41,896 nucleotides of DNA from Bacteroidota bacterium (GTDB lineage Bacteria; Bacteroidota; Ignavibacteria; UBA10030; UBA8401): assembly GCA_013361065.1 (NCBI GenBank), contig JABWAK010000014.1, positions 1 to 41,896 of the forward strand, read 5' to 3'. The position numbers were made by a program, and so were the translations under genes. Positions 25,901 through 33,413 of this stretch are shown here, piece after piece. Below the pieces are notes generated by a model that ran no database searches, was not told the origin of the DNA, and saw only the letters and a list, made by a program, of their open reading frames with translations. How positions within the stretch are numbered: the first letter of the stretch is position 1; the number at the start of each line of letters is the position of its first letter.

Positions 25901-26000
25901 GCAGTTCGAACTGTTCATTGATCTCCTGCACGAGCGGGAGCATCAGATTGATATCCTTCTCTTTTTTGCTGCCGAAGAGGCCGCTTAAAAATTTGAGCAT
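22929..26000 (-). CDS. secA: SecA, preprotein translocase ATPase
   Basis: Motor ATPase that drives preproteins through SecYEG. The 1023-residue product has the SecA start ([16 protein letters not shown]), Walker A [27 protein letters not shown] (Walker B region), NMAGRGTDI (helicase motif), the arginine-rich [14 protein letters not shown], and a C-terminal zinc-binding SEC-C tail, [19 protein letters not shown]. It is longer than the 900-residue E. coli type, partly from a charged helical insert near residues 70-105 ([15 protein letters not shown]) and a Gln-rich linker before the tail. Larger SecAs are common in Bacteroidota. AAGGAATGCA precedes the ATG. A TATATT box lies about 50 bases upstream, though its -35 is poor. 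A housekeeping gene. Confidence 0.98.
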   Translation of the reverse strand: [1023 protein letters not shown]

Positions 26001-26123
26001 TGCATTCCTTTTCCGATAGTGTACCGAATGTGGTATTGCTGCGATAATATACGAAATAATGGGACGGCAGGACAGACATCCCTCCCGTCATAGACGAACC
26101 GGAGGGCGGGATATGTTCCGGAT

Positions 26124-26690
26124 CTATGCTGTCTTCTGCTTCCGTTTACCGCTCACCCATTTGACCTCCTCCACCCCGTCCTTGTGATTGGCATACCGGG
26201 CCATCACGAAGAGCAGGTCCGACAGGCGGTTAAGATAGACGATCACCGCATCGCCGATATCCTCGTTGCGGGAGAGACGGACGACGTTCCGTTCCGCGCG
26301 GCGGCAGACGGTCCGCGCAAGATGGAGATGTGCCGCGGTCGGCGAACCGCCCGGCAGGATGAACGTCTTGAGCGGCTGGAGTTCCTTCTCGAGCGCATCG
26401 ATCGTCCGTTCGAGCAGGACGGCATGGCGGCGTTTGATGCGGGGGATGAAAGGACTCTGATGCGCGATCGGTGTGGCGAGGTCCGCTCCCAGTTCGAACA
26501 GCTGGTGCTGGATCTTTGCCAGGATACGGTCGATGGAAGGATGCGGTTTAGCCGCACGGATGACACCGAGTTCACAGTTCAGTTCGTCCACCGAACCGTA
26601 GGCTTCGATCCGCTGTGCATCCTTCGGCACCCGTTCCCCTCCGAACAGTGCCGTCTCCCCTTTGTCACCGGTTTTGGTATAGATCTTCAT
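26124..26690 (-). CDS. PduO-type corrinoid adenosyltransferase
   Basis: Transfers the adenosyl group of ATP to Co(I) corrinoid, making adenosylcobalamin. The 188-residue product starts with the ATP-binding signature KIYTKTGDKGETALFGGERVPKD, and has YGSVDELN, the RRAERNVVRL helix and YLNRLSDLLFVMARYAN, all typical of the PduO/MMAB family; the length is normal. It stands alone between secA and an ENPP-like gene, with no other cobalamin genes here, so it probably serves salvage for B12-dependent enzymes. The ribosome binding site (GGGAGGACC) directly follows the U8 run of a terminator-like hairpin, suggesting leader control. No cobalamin riboswitch fits in the short space upstream. Confidence 0.93.
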   Translation of the reverse strand: MKIYTKTGDKGETALFGGERVPKDAQRIEAYGSVDELNCELGVIRAAKPHPSIDRILAKIQHQLFELGADLATPIAHQSPFIPRIKRRHAVLLERTIDALEKELQPLKTFILPGGSPTAAHLHLARTVCRRAERNVVRLSRNEDIGDAVIVYLNRLSDLLFVMARYANHKDGVEEVKWVSGKRKQKTA

Positions 26691-26700
26691 GGTCCTCCCG

Positions 26701-26735
26701 AAAAAAAACGAGGGACAACCGCACCGGGTTGTCCC
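26701..26735 (-). promoter_or_regulatory. terminator-like hairpin forming the leader of the adenosyltransferase gene
   Basis: On the minus strand GGGACAACC pairs with GGTTGTCCC (9 base pairs, 6-base loop), then TCG and eight T residues, then the ribosome binding site and ATG. The hairpin is a good intrinsic terminator but lies between the likely promoter and the gene. It may be an attenuator, or a 5'-end hairpin that protects the mRNA. Confidence 0.65.
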
Positions 26736-26741
26736 GCTCCA

Positions 26742-26770
26742 ATATTAGCACAAGTTTGGCGTATATCCAA
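26742..26770 (-). promoter_or_regulatory. candidate promoter for the adenosyltransferase gene
   Basis: TTGGAT (26765-26770) and TAATAT (26742-26747) are 17 bases apart on the minus strand. The start would be near 26735, the first base of the leader hairpin. The -35 box overlaps the T-run of the upstream terminator. Confidence 0.5.
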
Positions 26771-26801
26771 AAAGTAAAACGCCCGGTATGTACCGGGCGT
26801 T
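26769..26801 (-). terminator. Rho-independent terminator after the ENPP-like gene
   Basis: AACGCCCGGTA and TACCGGGCGTT form a perfect 11-base stem around two bases, followed on the minus strand by TTACTTTTTGG. It starts 23 bases beyond the ENPP-like stop codon. Confidence 0.88.
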
Positions 26802-26823
26802 CCACGTTTGCAGGGAATAACAC

Positions 26824-28041
26824 TCAATTCCGCAGTAATTCCATTGTCCGGGAGACTTCGCCCGCCGAAGCGGAGTGCGGCCGTATCCCCAGGACCCTGC
26901 AGAGTAGCGGATGGACATCGATGGTCCGGATGGTACCGGTCCTGCTTCCGCTCCGGAAGGCCGGACCTCCCGCCACGAAGATACCGTGCATCTCCTGCGA
27001 TTCACTGTCGTACCCATGGCTTCCCCTGCCGTAATTGAGCAGGTCTCCGGAGGAAACGGTGGTAGGAAGGATCGACCAGCCGTTCCGTGCGAAGACCATC
27101 ACCGGAGGAATGTTCCTGTTCCTGGAGAACCGATAGGATGACGGGATATCTTTCTTCAGGAAAACCTCCGCTTTGCCGGACAAGGCACTGCGCAATTTCC
27201 TGACCAGTGCCGTGTCGCGGCCGTCCAGCGATTCCACACCGATCATCGTACCGTTCCATTGAGTGCGATATCTCTCGCCGGACAGGATATGGTCGATGCT
27301 CATGGTCCGTTCGGGAACGATCTCCGACATTCCGTGGTCCGAGACGACGATGATATTGGTGCGGTCCGCCATGGAGAGCCGCCGCAGTCCGTTGACGAGC
27401 GACCGCAGCGCACTGTCGACAACGGCGATAGCGTTATTCACCTGGGATGACGAGGGACCGGACTGATGTCCGTGGGTATCGACGGCATCGAAGTACAACA
27501 GCACAAGGTCCGGACGTTCCTTTTCCGGCAGTGCGAGCCACCGAAGCACCCCTGCCACCCGGACCGGGTATGGACGCTGCTGATCGTACGCCTCGAAGTG
27601 CTGCGGACGGCGTTGTTCATCGTTTAATTCGCTGCCCGGCCAGAAGTAACTGGCGGTGGACTTCCCGGCCTTGCGTGCGGTCTCCCACACCGCTTCGCCG
27701 GTATACCAGCGCGGGTCGCGCACTTCCACCGTATCGCTGATACGGAAGCGGCGGTTCGCGTCACGGTCCCAGAAATCATTCTGGATAATGCCATGGTCCT
27801 CGGGATACATTCCGGTGACGATCGCCAGATGGTTCGGGAAGGTCTTGGTTGGATTGACCGGCTGGAGCGACCTGGCGGTCACGCCGGCTGTGCGGAGAGA
27901 ATCCAATGTCGGCGAGAGTCCCCGCTCGATGTAGTCCCAGCGGAAGCCGTCGAACGAGATGAGGATGGTGGTCTGTTTGGATTGTGCAGTGAGAATGCAG
28001 AACTGCGTCAGGAGCAAGAACGATAACAACGAACGATGCAT
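26824..28041 (-). CDS. ENPP-family type I phosphodiesterase / nucleotide pyrophosphatase
   Basis: Exported alkaline-phosphatase-superfamily hydrolase of phosphodiester or pyrophosphate bonds in nucleotides or lipids. I take the ATG giving MHRSLLSFLLLTQFCILTAQS, a signal peptide; the track's GTG three codons earlier is possible, and neither has a clear ribosome binding site. Two-zinc-site residues are visible: ISFDGFRWDY (first Asp), the catalytic Thr in KTFPNH, YFDAVDTHGHQSGP (Asp and His), VVSDHGM (Asp-His) and a final His in GRGSHGYD. The 405-residue length suits the bacterial single-domain enzymes without the extra domains of mammalian ENPPs. It lies between strong hairpins on both sides, so it is probably monocistronic. 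Substrate cannot be told from sequence. Confidence 0.9.
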   Translation of the reverse strand: MHRSLLSFLLLTQFCILTAQSKQTTILISFDGFRWDYIERGLSPTLDSLRTAGVTARSLQPVNPTKTFPNHLAIVTGMYPEDHGIIQNDFWDRDANRRFRISDTVEVRDPRWYTGEAVWETARKAGKSTASYFWPGSELNDEQRRPQHFEAYDQQRPYPVRVAGVLRWLALPEKERPDLVLLYFDAVDTHGHQSGPSSSQVNNAIAVVDSALRSLVNGLRRLSMADRTNIIVVSDHGMSEIVPERTMSIDHILSGERYRTQWNGTMIGVESLDGRDTALVRKLRSALSGKAEVFLKKDIPSSYRFSRNRNIPPVMVFARNGWSILPTTVSSGDLLNYGRGSHGYDSESQEMHGIFVAGGPAFRSGSRTGTIRTIDVHPLLCRVLGIRPHSASAGEVSRTMELLRN

Positions 28042-28110
28042 AGCAGTCACTCAGGGGAAAGTGAATGGTGAGCCCGAAGGCCCCCGCGATACACAAAGAT
28101 GAGATGAACG

Positions 28111-28141
28111 CCGAACGCCCCGCAGACTGCGGGGCGTTCGG
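28111..28141 (-). terminator. long perfect hairpin after the TonB-dependent receptor
   Basis: CCGAACGCCCCGCAG pairs perfectly with CTGCGGGGCGTTCGG (15 base pairs, one central base), 13 bases beyond the receptor's stop codon. The downstream minus-strand sequence (CGTTCATCTCATC) is only weakly U-rich. Confidence 0.75.
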
Positions 28142-28154
28142 TTTGGAAGGAAGA

Positions 28155-31100
28155 TCAATTGAATGTATAGCGGATACCGAACTGGATGCGGTATACATCA
28201 TTGATACTGGCCGTCGGCTCGAAGGTGCTGCTGATCAGCTGATTCCCGATGTTGCGCAGGCGGTAAGTTGCTTTCCCGCCGACTGCCGGACGCGCGATGA
28301 GCGGCTGCGTGCTGACGAACCGTTGACCGACACCCCAATCCTTATTCAGGAGGTTCGTGACGTTGAGGATATCTGCACGGAGCTGGAGTGAGTTACGTTT
28401 CCCGAACAGATCGGTGAAGACCTCCTGGGTGATGCTGAGGTCTGCACGGAAGACCATCGGCAGGAACACCGCACCGCGTTCTGCGTACTTCCCGCGGTTG
28501 GCACTCAGGTACTCATCCTGTTTGATGTATGCTTCCCAGGCAGCTTCCTGTTGTGCTTTTGTGAAAGTGGTCGTGGTCCCGCTGATGGTGACGCTGTACT
28601 GTTCGAAATTCATCTCCGAGGCATCCCTCGGGATGTAGATCAGATCGTTGCTGGTCCCAAGGTCGCCGTTGAGATCGCCGCTGAATGTATAGCTGCCGTT
28701 GCCGAGGGTGAAACCTTCCCAGAACAGCGAGACGGTCGTTGCCCCCATGTCGAAATACTCTGCACGGTAGGATGCTGTTGCGAACACACGGTGTCCGGGC
28801 GAGGTTGCGGAGAACCCAACACCGGGATTGTTCGGATCGGTCGCGATGGCATTGTTATAGTACGAACCGGATGCGATGGAACCGGGATCGACCGTGTTCT
28901 TCGCTTCTCCGTAGTTATAGGCCATCTTCGCGAACCAGCCGTCCGCCCACGGTTTTTCGATGGCGAACGACGCGGTCCAGGAATATCCGACATCCTGATT
29001 CTTCATGACGATCGCATTGGTCACCTTATTGATGATACGGCTGGTATCGGCTGTTTTCCACCGCGGACGGTTGTCCGCACCGGCGAACAGCGTATCCGGT
29101 TTGTCGAGGTTGGCATTGATATAGTACACACCATTCACATCGGAACCGTACAGGAACTCTGCGGTAGCGACGAGGTCGAACGGCAGCTGCTGATCGACCG
29201 CGATGTTGCTTCTCCACAACTGCGGGAACTTGAACTCAGGATCCGTGAGTGCGAGTTCGTAGCTTGTTGCGGCAGCGCCGGTGGCGGTCTTCTTGTAGAA
29301 ATCAGGATTGGGATTGAACGGACGGGTCTTGATATTATCCAGCTGTTCGAATCCGGTGATCACACCATTGTTCCCGATCTGGTTGGAGATCCACACATAC
29401 GCCGGTTTGCCGGTGAAGATCCCGGTTCCGCCGCGCACCTGGGTCGTGCGGTCCCCCGTCACATCCCAGTTGAAGCCCAACCGCGGCGAGAAGAGAATAT
29501 TGGCATCCGGTAATTTATCGGTGCTGTACTTCACCGTCGCACCGGTCTCATCTTTGAAGCTGAATCCTTCCACTTCCGCATTGCGGAATCCGGTGTTCTC
29601 GAAGACGGGGACATCAAGACGAAGGCCTGCGGACAGTTTGATATCATTGGTCAGCTGCCATTCATCCTGCGCATAGACACCGGTGTACCACACTTTCAGG
29701 GGCTGGATCGGTTTCGTCTGGCCGGGAATATTCGACCAGCGGACCTGGAACCGGCGCAGCGTGCTGTCCGAGGCGGTCCGGGCAGGATTGGCGACATAGC
29801 CATTCACATCCGCATAGAAGTCATCCAGATCGTTGTAGACATAGACGCTTTGCGAGCCGGGGAAGAAGATATTCTCCGATTCGTACCGTTCAGCACTGAA
29901 GCCGAAGGTCAGATAATGCTCACCCATGGAATAGGTGAAATTATCCTGGATCTGGAGACTGCTGTACCGGAGTTCGTTGTTCGGAGTGAACGGTTCGAAT
30001 CCGAATGACGTATAGGTGGAACCGCCGCTGAGAATATCCACGAACGGGAAGAAGCTGCCGCGAGATTTACGGCTCTCATCATGGAAGGAGTAACCCACAA
30101 TAAGATTGTTGGCCATCTTGTCGCTCAGGATGGAATTCCATTCACCCACGATCGAGCGGATGTTCTCACCGATCTGATAATTGGAATTCTGGAAGTTCAT
30201 GGCCGTGGTGCTGCCCTGCCGGCTGCCGAATCCCAGAGAGCTGGAATTCGATGCCAGCACATCCGTCTCGGAGTCAAGATGGATGTATCGCATGGTCACC
30301 TTGTTCTTGTCATCAAGGTTATAATCCAATTTGGCGAGGAACCGCATCGCCGGTGTTTCGTTGTCATACCCCTGGTACGGACCCGGGTCATATCCCAATT
30401 TGGATTTCAAAAAACTGCTCAATGTATTCAGATCCGATTCAAGAACACGCGTCACATTCCCGCTCACAGTTTCTCCTCCCTTATTGGCACGGAAGGTTGT
30501 CCCGGGCTGCACCAGTGCATCACTTTCGAAATTCAGGAAGAAGAACAATTCATTCTGGATGATCGGACCGCCCAGACGGGCGCCGATCTGATTGTATTTG
30601 AATGTACCGGGATTATAGGCGAGGCTGCCGGCTTCGGTGCCGACCAGACCCTGGTGACGGTACAAATAATATGCGGAACCGGAGAGCTCATTGGTACCGC
30701 TGCGAGTGATGGAATTGATGCCGGCACCGACGAAATTGCCCTGCCGCACATCATACGGTGCGATGCTGACCTGTACCTGTTCGATCGCGTCCACAGAGAT
30801 CGGTGCCACACCGGTACGGTCGCCGGGCTGTCCCTGAAGACCGAACGAGTTGTTGAAGTAGGAACCGTCCACCGTGGTGTTGTTATAGCGGTTATCCATT
30901 CCGGCGAAGGAAGCATTGCCGCTCACCTGCGGGGTCAACCGGGCGAAATCCTGGATACGGCGGGAGATGGTCGGAAGAGCTTCGATCGCATTCCGGCTCA
31001 CGGAGGTTGCTGCACCGGTTCTGGCTGCGTTCAGGATGGCGCTTTTTTCTGCGGTCACTTCGATCGCATCCATCTGTACTTCCTCCTGGATGAGACCGAA

Positions 31101-31415
31101 ATTCTGTTTCAGGGTCTGCGACAGCTGCAGGTTGATCCCCGAACGTTCTTGTTTCGAAAATCCCAGCAGCGAGACCGTGACAGTGTACGGACCGCCCGCG
31201 CGAAGATTGGGCAGGTTGTACTGACCGTCTTCCCGAGTCGTCGTTCCATACTTGGTACCGGTCGGGACGTGGATGGCCATGACGATGGCTCCTGGTAACC
31301 CTTGTCCGTTGTTATCCTTCACAACGCCGGAGATCGCCGCCGTCGTGACACCTTGCGCGAACAGTGCGGGCGTGAGCAGCGCCAGCACCAGCAAGAGTTG
31401 TATCGCTCGTTTCAT
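28155..31415 (-). CDS. Oar-like TonB-dependent outer-membrane receptor
   Basis: A 1086-residue outer-membrane protein. After a signal peptide (1-20, ending LFAQ) it has a carboxypeptidase-regulatory-like domain (about 27-110; ISGVVKDNNGQGLPGAIV), a TonB-box-like segment DAIEVTAEKS, a plug domain (RRIQDFARLTPQV; VDAIEQVQVSIAPYDVRQGNF) and a long beta-barrel ending in a terminal aromatic strand, YRIQFGIRYTFN. This arrangement is that of Oar-type receptors found across Bacteroidota and Myxococcota. No SusD-like lipoprotein, siderophore or sugar gene lies beside it, so the ligand is open; Oar proteins are linked to protein secretion and signalling in Myxococcus. The ribosome binding site TTGAGGAAACT precedes the ATG. 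A 107-base leader upstream shows no structure I can name. Confidence 0.92.
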   Translation of the reverse strand: MKRAIQLLLVLALLTPALFAQGVTTAAISGVVKDNNGQGLPGAIVMAIHVPTGTKYGTTTREDGQYNLPNLRAGGPYTVTVSLLGFSKQERSGINLQLSQTLKQNFGLIQEEVQMDAIEVTAEKSAILNAARTGAATSVSRNAIEALPTISRRIQDFARLTPQVSGNASFAGMDNRYNNTTVDGSYFNNSFGLQGQPGDRTGVAPISVDAIEQVQVSIAPYDVRQGNFVGAGINSITRSGTNELSGSAYYLYRHQGLVGTEAGSLAYNPGTFKYNQIGARLGGPIIQNELFFFLNFESDALVQPGTTFRANKGGETVSGNVTRVLESDLNTLSSFLKSKLGYDPGPYQGYDNETPAMRFLAKLDYNLDDKNKVTMRYIHLDSETDVLASNSSSLGFGSRQGSTTAMNFQNSNYQIGENIRSIVGEWNSILSDKMANNLIVGYSFHDESRKSRGSFFPFVDILSGGSTYTSFGFEPFTPNNELRYSSLQIQDNFTYSMGEHYLTFGFSAERYESENIFFPGSQSVYVYNDLDDFYADVNGYVANPARTASDSTLRRFQVRWSNIPGQTKPIQPLKVWYTGVYAQDEWQLTNDIKLSAGLRLDVPVFENTGFRNAEVEGFSFKDETGATVKYSTDKLPDANILFSPRLGFNWDVTGDRTTQVRGGTGIFTGKPAYVWISNQIGNNGVITGFEQLDNIKTRPFNPNPDFYKKTATGAAATSYELALTDPEFKFPQLWRSNIAVDQQLPFDLVATAEFLYGSDVNGVYYINANLDKPDTLFAGADNRPRWKTADTSRIINKVTNAIVMKNQDVGYSWTASFAIEKPWADGWFAKMAYNYGEAKNTVDPGSIASGSYYNNAIATDPNNPGVGFSATSPGHRVFATASYRAEYFDMGATTVSLFWEGFTLGNGSYTFSGDLNGDLGTSNDLIYIPRDASEMNFEQYSVTISGTTTTFTKAQQEAAWEAYIKQDEYLSANRGKYAERGAVFLPMVFRADLSITQEVFTDLFGKRNSLQLRADILNVTNLLNKDWGVGQRFVSTQPLIARPAVGGKATYRLRNIGNQLISSTFEPTASINDVYRIQFGIRYTFN

Positions 31416-31522
31416 AGTTTCCTCAAGATAGTGATAGTGGGGAGGATGAATTAGGGTGCACCAAAATACAAAATCACTGTTAACGGAATATTACGAATGA
31501 ACATCACGAGCGATCCGCTTCC

Positions 31523-32920
31523 CTACCGTTTCTTCTTCGATCTCCGCTCGTTCCAGAACTTCGGCAGTTCGTGGAAGAAATGGACCGACGTCCTGATACC
31601 GCCGTAGAAGTTATCGATATTCAGATGTTCATCGGGTGAGTGTGCGTTCTCATCCGGCAGCCCGAAACCGAGCAGCACCGTATCCAGACCGAGCAGTTTC
31701 TTGAACTGCACCACGATGGGGATGGACCCTCCTTCGCGCTGATAGAGCGGCTTCTTGCCGAATCCTTTCTCGAGCGCCGCCACGGCCGCTTTCACCCCGG
31801 GGGAATCGATCGGCGTGATGGCCGCTTCGCCGCCGTGATGGAGCTTCACATTCACCTTCACCGACTTGGGGGCGGTCTTTTTGATGTGGTTCACGACGAG
31901 TTTGGAGATGGTATCGGACTTCTGGTCCGGCACCAGACGGCAGGAGATCTTGGCGAATGCTTTGGACGGCAGAACGGTCTTGGCCCCTTCGCCGATATAC
32001 CCGCCCCACATACCGTTCACTTCGAGTGTGGGACGCGCCCATGTCCGCTCGAGCGTGGAGAATCCCTTCTCACCCCACAATGCATCCACCTGCAGGTCCT
32101 TCGCATAGGCTTTGTCGCTGTGCGGCAGTTTCTTATAGGCGGCGCGTTCCACGGCGGTGAGCGGACGGACATCCTTGTAGAAGCCGGGGATGTTCACTTT
32201 GTTGTTCTTGTCATGCAGTGCCGTGATGATCTCGCTCAGCGCCTGGACGGGATTGTGCACCGCTCCGCCGTACGTTCCGGAATGGAGGTCGCGGTTCGGT
32301 CCGGTCACCTCGATCTCCAGGTACGCAAGGCCGCGCAGACCGTACGCGATGGAGGGGACCCCTTTGGCATACATGGAGGAATCGGAGATGAGGACGAGGT
32401 CCGCCTTCAGCATCTGTTTGTTCTGCTTGACGAAGTCCTCGAGATTCCGGGAACCGATCTCCTCCTCCCCTTCGATGAGCATCTTGATGTTCACCGGGAG
32501 TCTCCCCTCATGCTTCATCATCGCTTCGATGCTCTTCAGGTGGATGAACACCTGGCCTTTGTCGTCGGCGGAGCCGCGTGCGAAGATGTTCTCTCCGCGG
32601 ATGGTCATCTCGAACGGCGGTGAGGTCCAGAGATTGAGCGGGTCGACCGGCTGCACATCGTAGTGTCCGTAGAGCAGCACGGTCGGTGCGCCGGGCGCGC
32701 CAAGCCATTCGCTGTACACCACCGGATGTCCGGGCGTCGGCATGATGCGGATGTTCTGCATGCCGATGGTACGCATATGGTCCGCCACCCATTCCGCACA
32801 TCGCCGGATATCTTTGGTATGATCGGACTGGGAACTGACGCTGGGGATGGCAAGGAAATCTTTGAGTTCGGAGAGGTACCGCTGGTGGTTCGCTTCGATG
32901 AAGGAGAGGATCTTTTCCAT
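31523..32920 (-). CDS. M20-family metallopeptidase (dipeptidase)
   Basis: Cytoplasmic di-zinc peptidase that probably cleaves dipeptides. The ORF track starts 33 codons too early; the ATG at 32918-32920 follows AAGGAAGACCCG, and MEKILSFIEANHQRYL is the usual M20 start, giving 465 residues. Metal and catalytic motifs are complete: YGHYDVQP (His), ARGSADDKGQ (Asp), EGEEEIGS (catalytic Glu and metal Glu), and GGSIPIV late in the chain. The dimerisation domain lies between (DLHSGTYGGAVHNP). This pattern is that of the carnosinase/DapE-like CNDP branch. It has its own promoter just after a terminator, so it is transcribed alone. Exact substrate unknown. Confidence 0.95.
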   Translation of the reverse strand: MEKILSFIEANHQRYLSELKDFLAIPSVSSQSDHTKDIRRCAEWVADHMRTIGMQNIRIMPTPGHPVVYSEWLGAPGAPTVLLYGHYDVQPVDPLNLWTSPPFEMTIRGENIFARGSADDKGQVFIHLKSIEAMMKHEGRLPVNIKMLIEGEEEIGSRNLEDFVKQNKQMLKADLVLISDSSMYAKGVPSIAYGLRGLAYLEIEVTGPNRDLHSGTYGGAVHNPVQALSEIITALHDKNNKVNIPGFYKDVRPLTAVERAAYKKLPHSDKAYAKDLQVDALWGEKGFSTLERTWARPTLEVNGMWGGYIGEGAKTVLPSKAFAKISCRLVPDQKSDTISKLVVNHIKKTAPKSVKVNVKLHHGGEAAITPIDSPGVKAAVAALEKGFGKKPLYQREGGSIPIVVQFKKLLGLDTVLLGFGLPDENAHSPDEHLNIDNFYGGIRTSVHFFHELPKFWNERRSKKKR

Positions 32921-32965
32921 CGGGTCTTCCTTATGACAGGTGAGGAGGGGAAAAAAATCTGCGGG

Positions 32966-32994
32966 AATATAGCGACGGAGGACCGGAAAAGCAA
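32966..32994 (-). promoter_or_regulatory. candidate promoter for the M20 peptidase
   Basis: TTGCTT (32989-32994) and TATATT (32966-32971) are 17 bases apart on the minus strand. It lies just after the terminator of the 33-aa gene and about 40 bases before the peptidase ATG. The -10 is identical to that of the pilT promoter. Confidence 0.5.
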
Positions 32995-33001
32995 TCGGGA
33001 G

Positions 33002-33030
33002 GGAATAAAAAACCCGCACAAAGTGCGGGT
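33002..33030 (-). terminator. Rho-independent terminator after the 33-aa basic protein
   Basis: ACCCGCAC and GTGCGGGT form a perfect 8-base stem with a three-base loop, followed on the minus strand by TTTTTTATT. It begins 11 bases beyond the stop of the 33-aa gene. A classical intrinsic terminator. Confidence 0.92.
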
Positions 33031-33041
33031 GTGGGAATGCG

Positions 33042-33143
33042 TCAGAGCGCTTTCTTCTTCGAGCGCAGGGCTTTCGCCTTCTCTTTCATCTTCGTGCGTT
33101 TCTTCCGGTGCTTCTTGGTGACGCGGCGGTCTTTTTTGTTCAC
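33042..33143 (-). CDS. 33-residue highly basic protein
   Basis: A gene below the length cut of the ORF track. GTG start, preceded by AAAGGAGTCGTT (a strong ribosome binding site at seven bases), and a TGA stop 11 bases before a perfect terminator. The product starts MNKKDRRVTKKHRKKRTKMK and continues EKAKALRSKKKAL: more than half Lys or Arg, no Cys, probably one helix. That composition resembles small ribosome- or RNA-associated proteins, such as the AURKAIP1/COX24-like basic proteins of Bacteroidota and bacterial ribosomal peptides bTHX or bL36-type. I cannot assign a family. The good start, stop and terminator argue it is real. It lies between the zinc-ribbon gene and the peptidase and is probably the last gene of the suf-sod-LON unit or a unit of its own. 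Confidence 0.7.
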   Translation of the reverse strand: MNKKDRRVTKKHRKKRTKMKEKAKALRSKKKAL

Positions 33144-33164
33144 AACGACTCCTTTGATGATTGA

Positions 33165-33353
33165 TTATGGTTCACTGCAATTATGATAGAATCCGCACGT
33201 CGGACAGAACAGTTTACACTTGCGGCTGTCCAGTTTCGTGCCGCAATTGACGCAATAATTCCAATAATGATTGTCCGCTGCCGGGGTGATCTCGGTGATC
33301 CCGTATGACAGCAGCGACGGTATCGGCTTCGGCGTTGTCGGATCGCGGTCCAT
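33165..33353 (-). CDS. small zinc-ribbon protein
   Basis: A 62-residue protein with a zinc-ribbon: YCVNCGTKLDSRKCKLFCPTCGFYHNCSEP. The four ligands would come from CVNC and CPTC, with two further Cys (SRKC and NCS) nearby. I start it at MDRDPTTPKP rather than the track's TTG 14 codons earlier, since neither has a strong ribosome binding site and the shorter form is cleaner. Small proteins with the pattern C-x2-CG...KCK..CP.CG...CS occur in Bacteroidota-type genomes but I know no function. It follows the LON-domain gene by about 60 bases. Nucleic-acid or protein binding is possible. Confidence 0.7.
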   Translation of the reverse strand: MDRDPTTPKPIPSLLSYGITEITPAADNHYWNYCVNCGTKLDSRKCKLFCPTCGFYHNCSEP

Positions 33354-33413
33354 TGGCGCTACTAACTTAAGGAAGTGATGAGTTGAAAGCAACAATTTTT
33401 TGTCCGGAGTGCC

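Noticed and set aside
22911-25988. 535-aa and 485-aa plus-strand ORFs
   Set aside because: Both are antisense to secA, whose identity is certain, and show no start signals.
26001-26123. Imperfect hairpin between the adenosyltransferase and secA
   Set aside because: The CCCTCC/GGAGGG pairing is interrupted and lacks a U-run, so I do not call a terminator there.
26691-26823. Possible cobalamin riboswitch before the adenosyltransferase
   Set aside because: Only 133 bases, filled by two hairpins and a promoter candidate; no B12-box-like conserved sequence could be found.
30081-31298. 405-aa plus-strand ORF
   Set aside because: Antisense to the TonB-dependent receptor plug and N-terminal domains; no independent evidence of translation.
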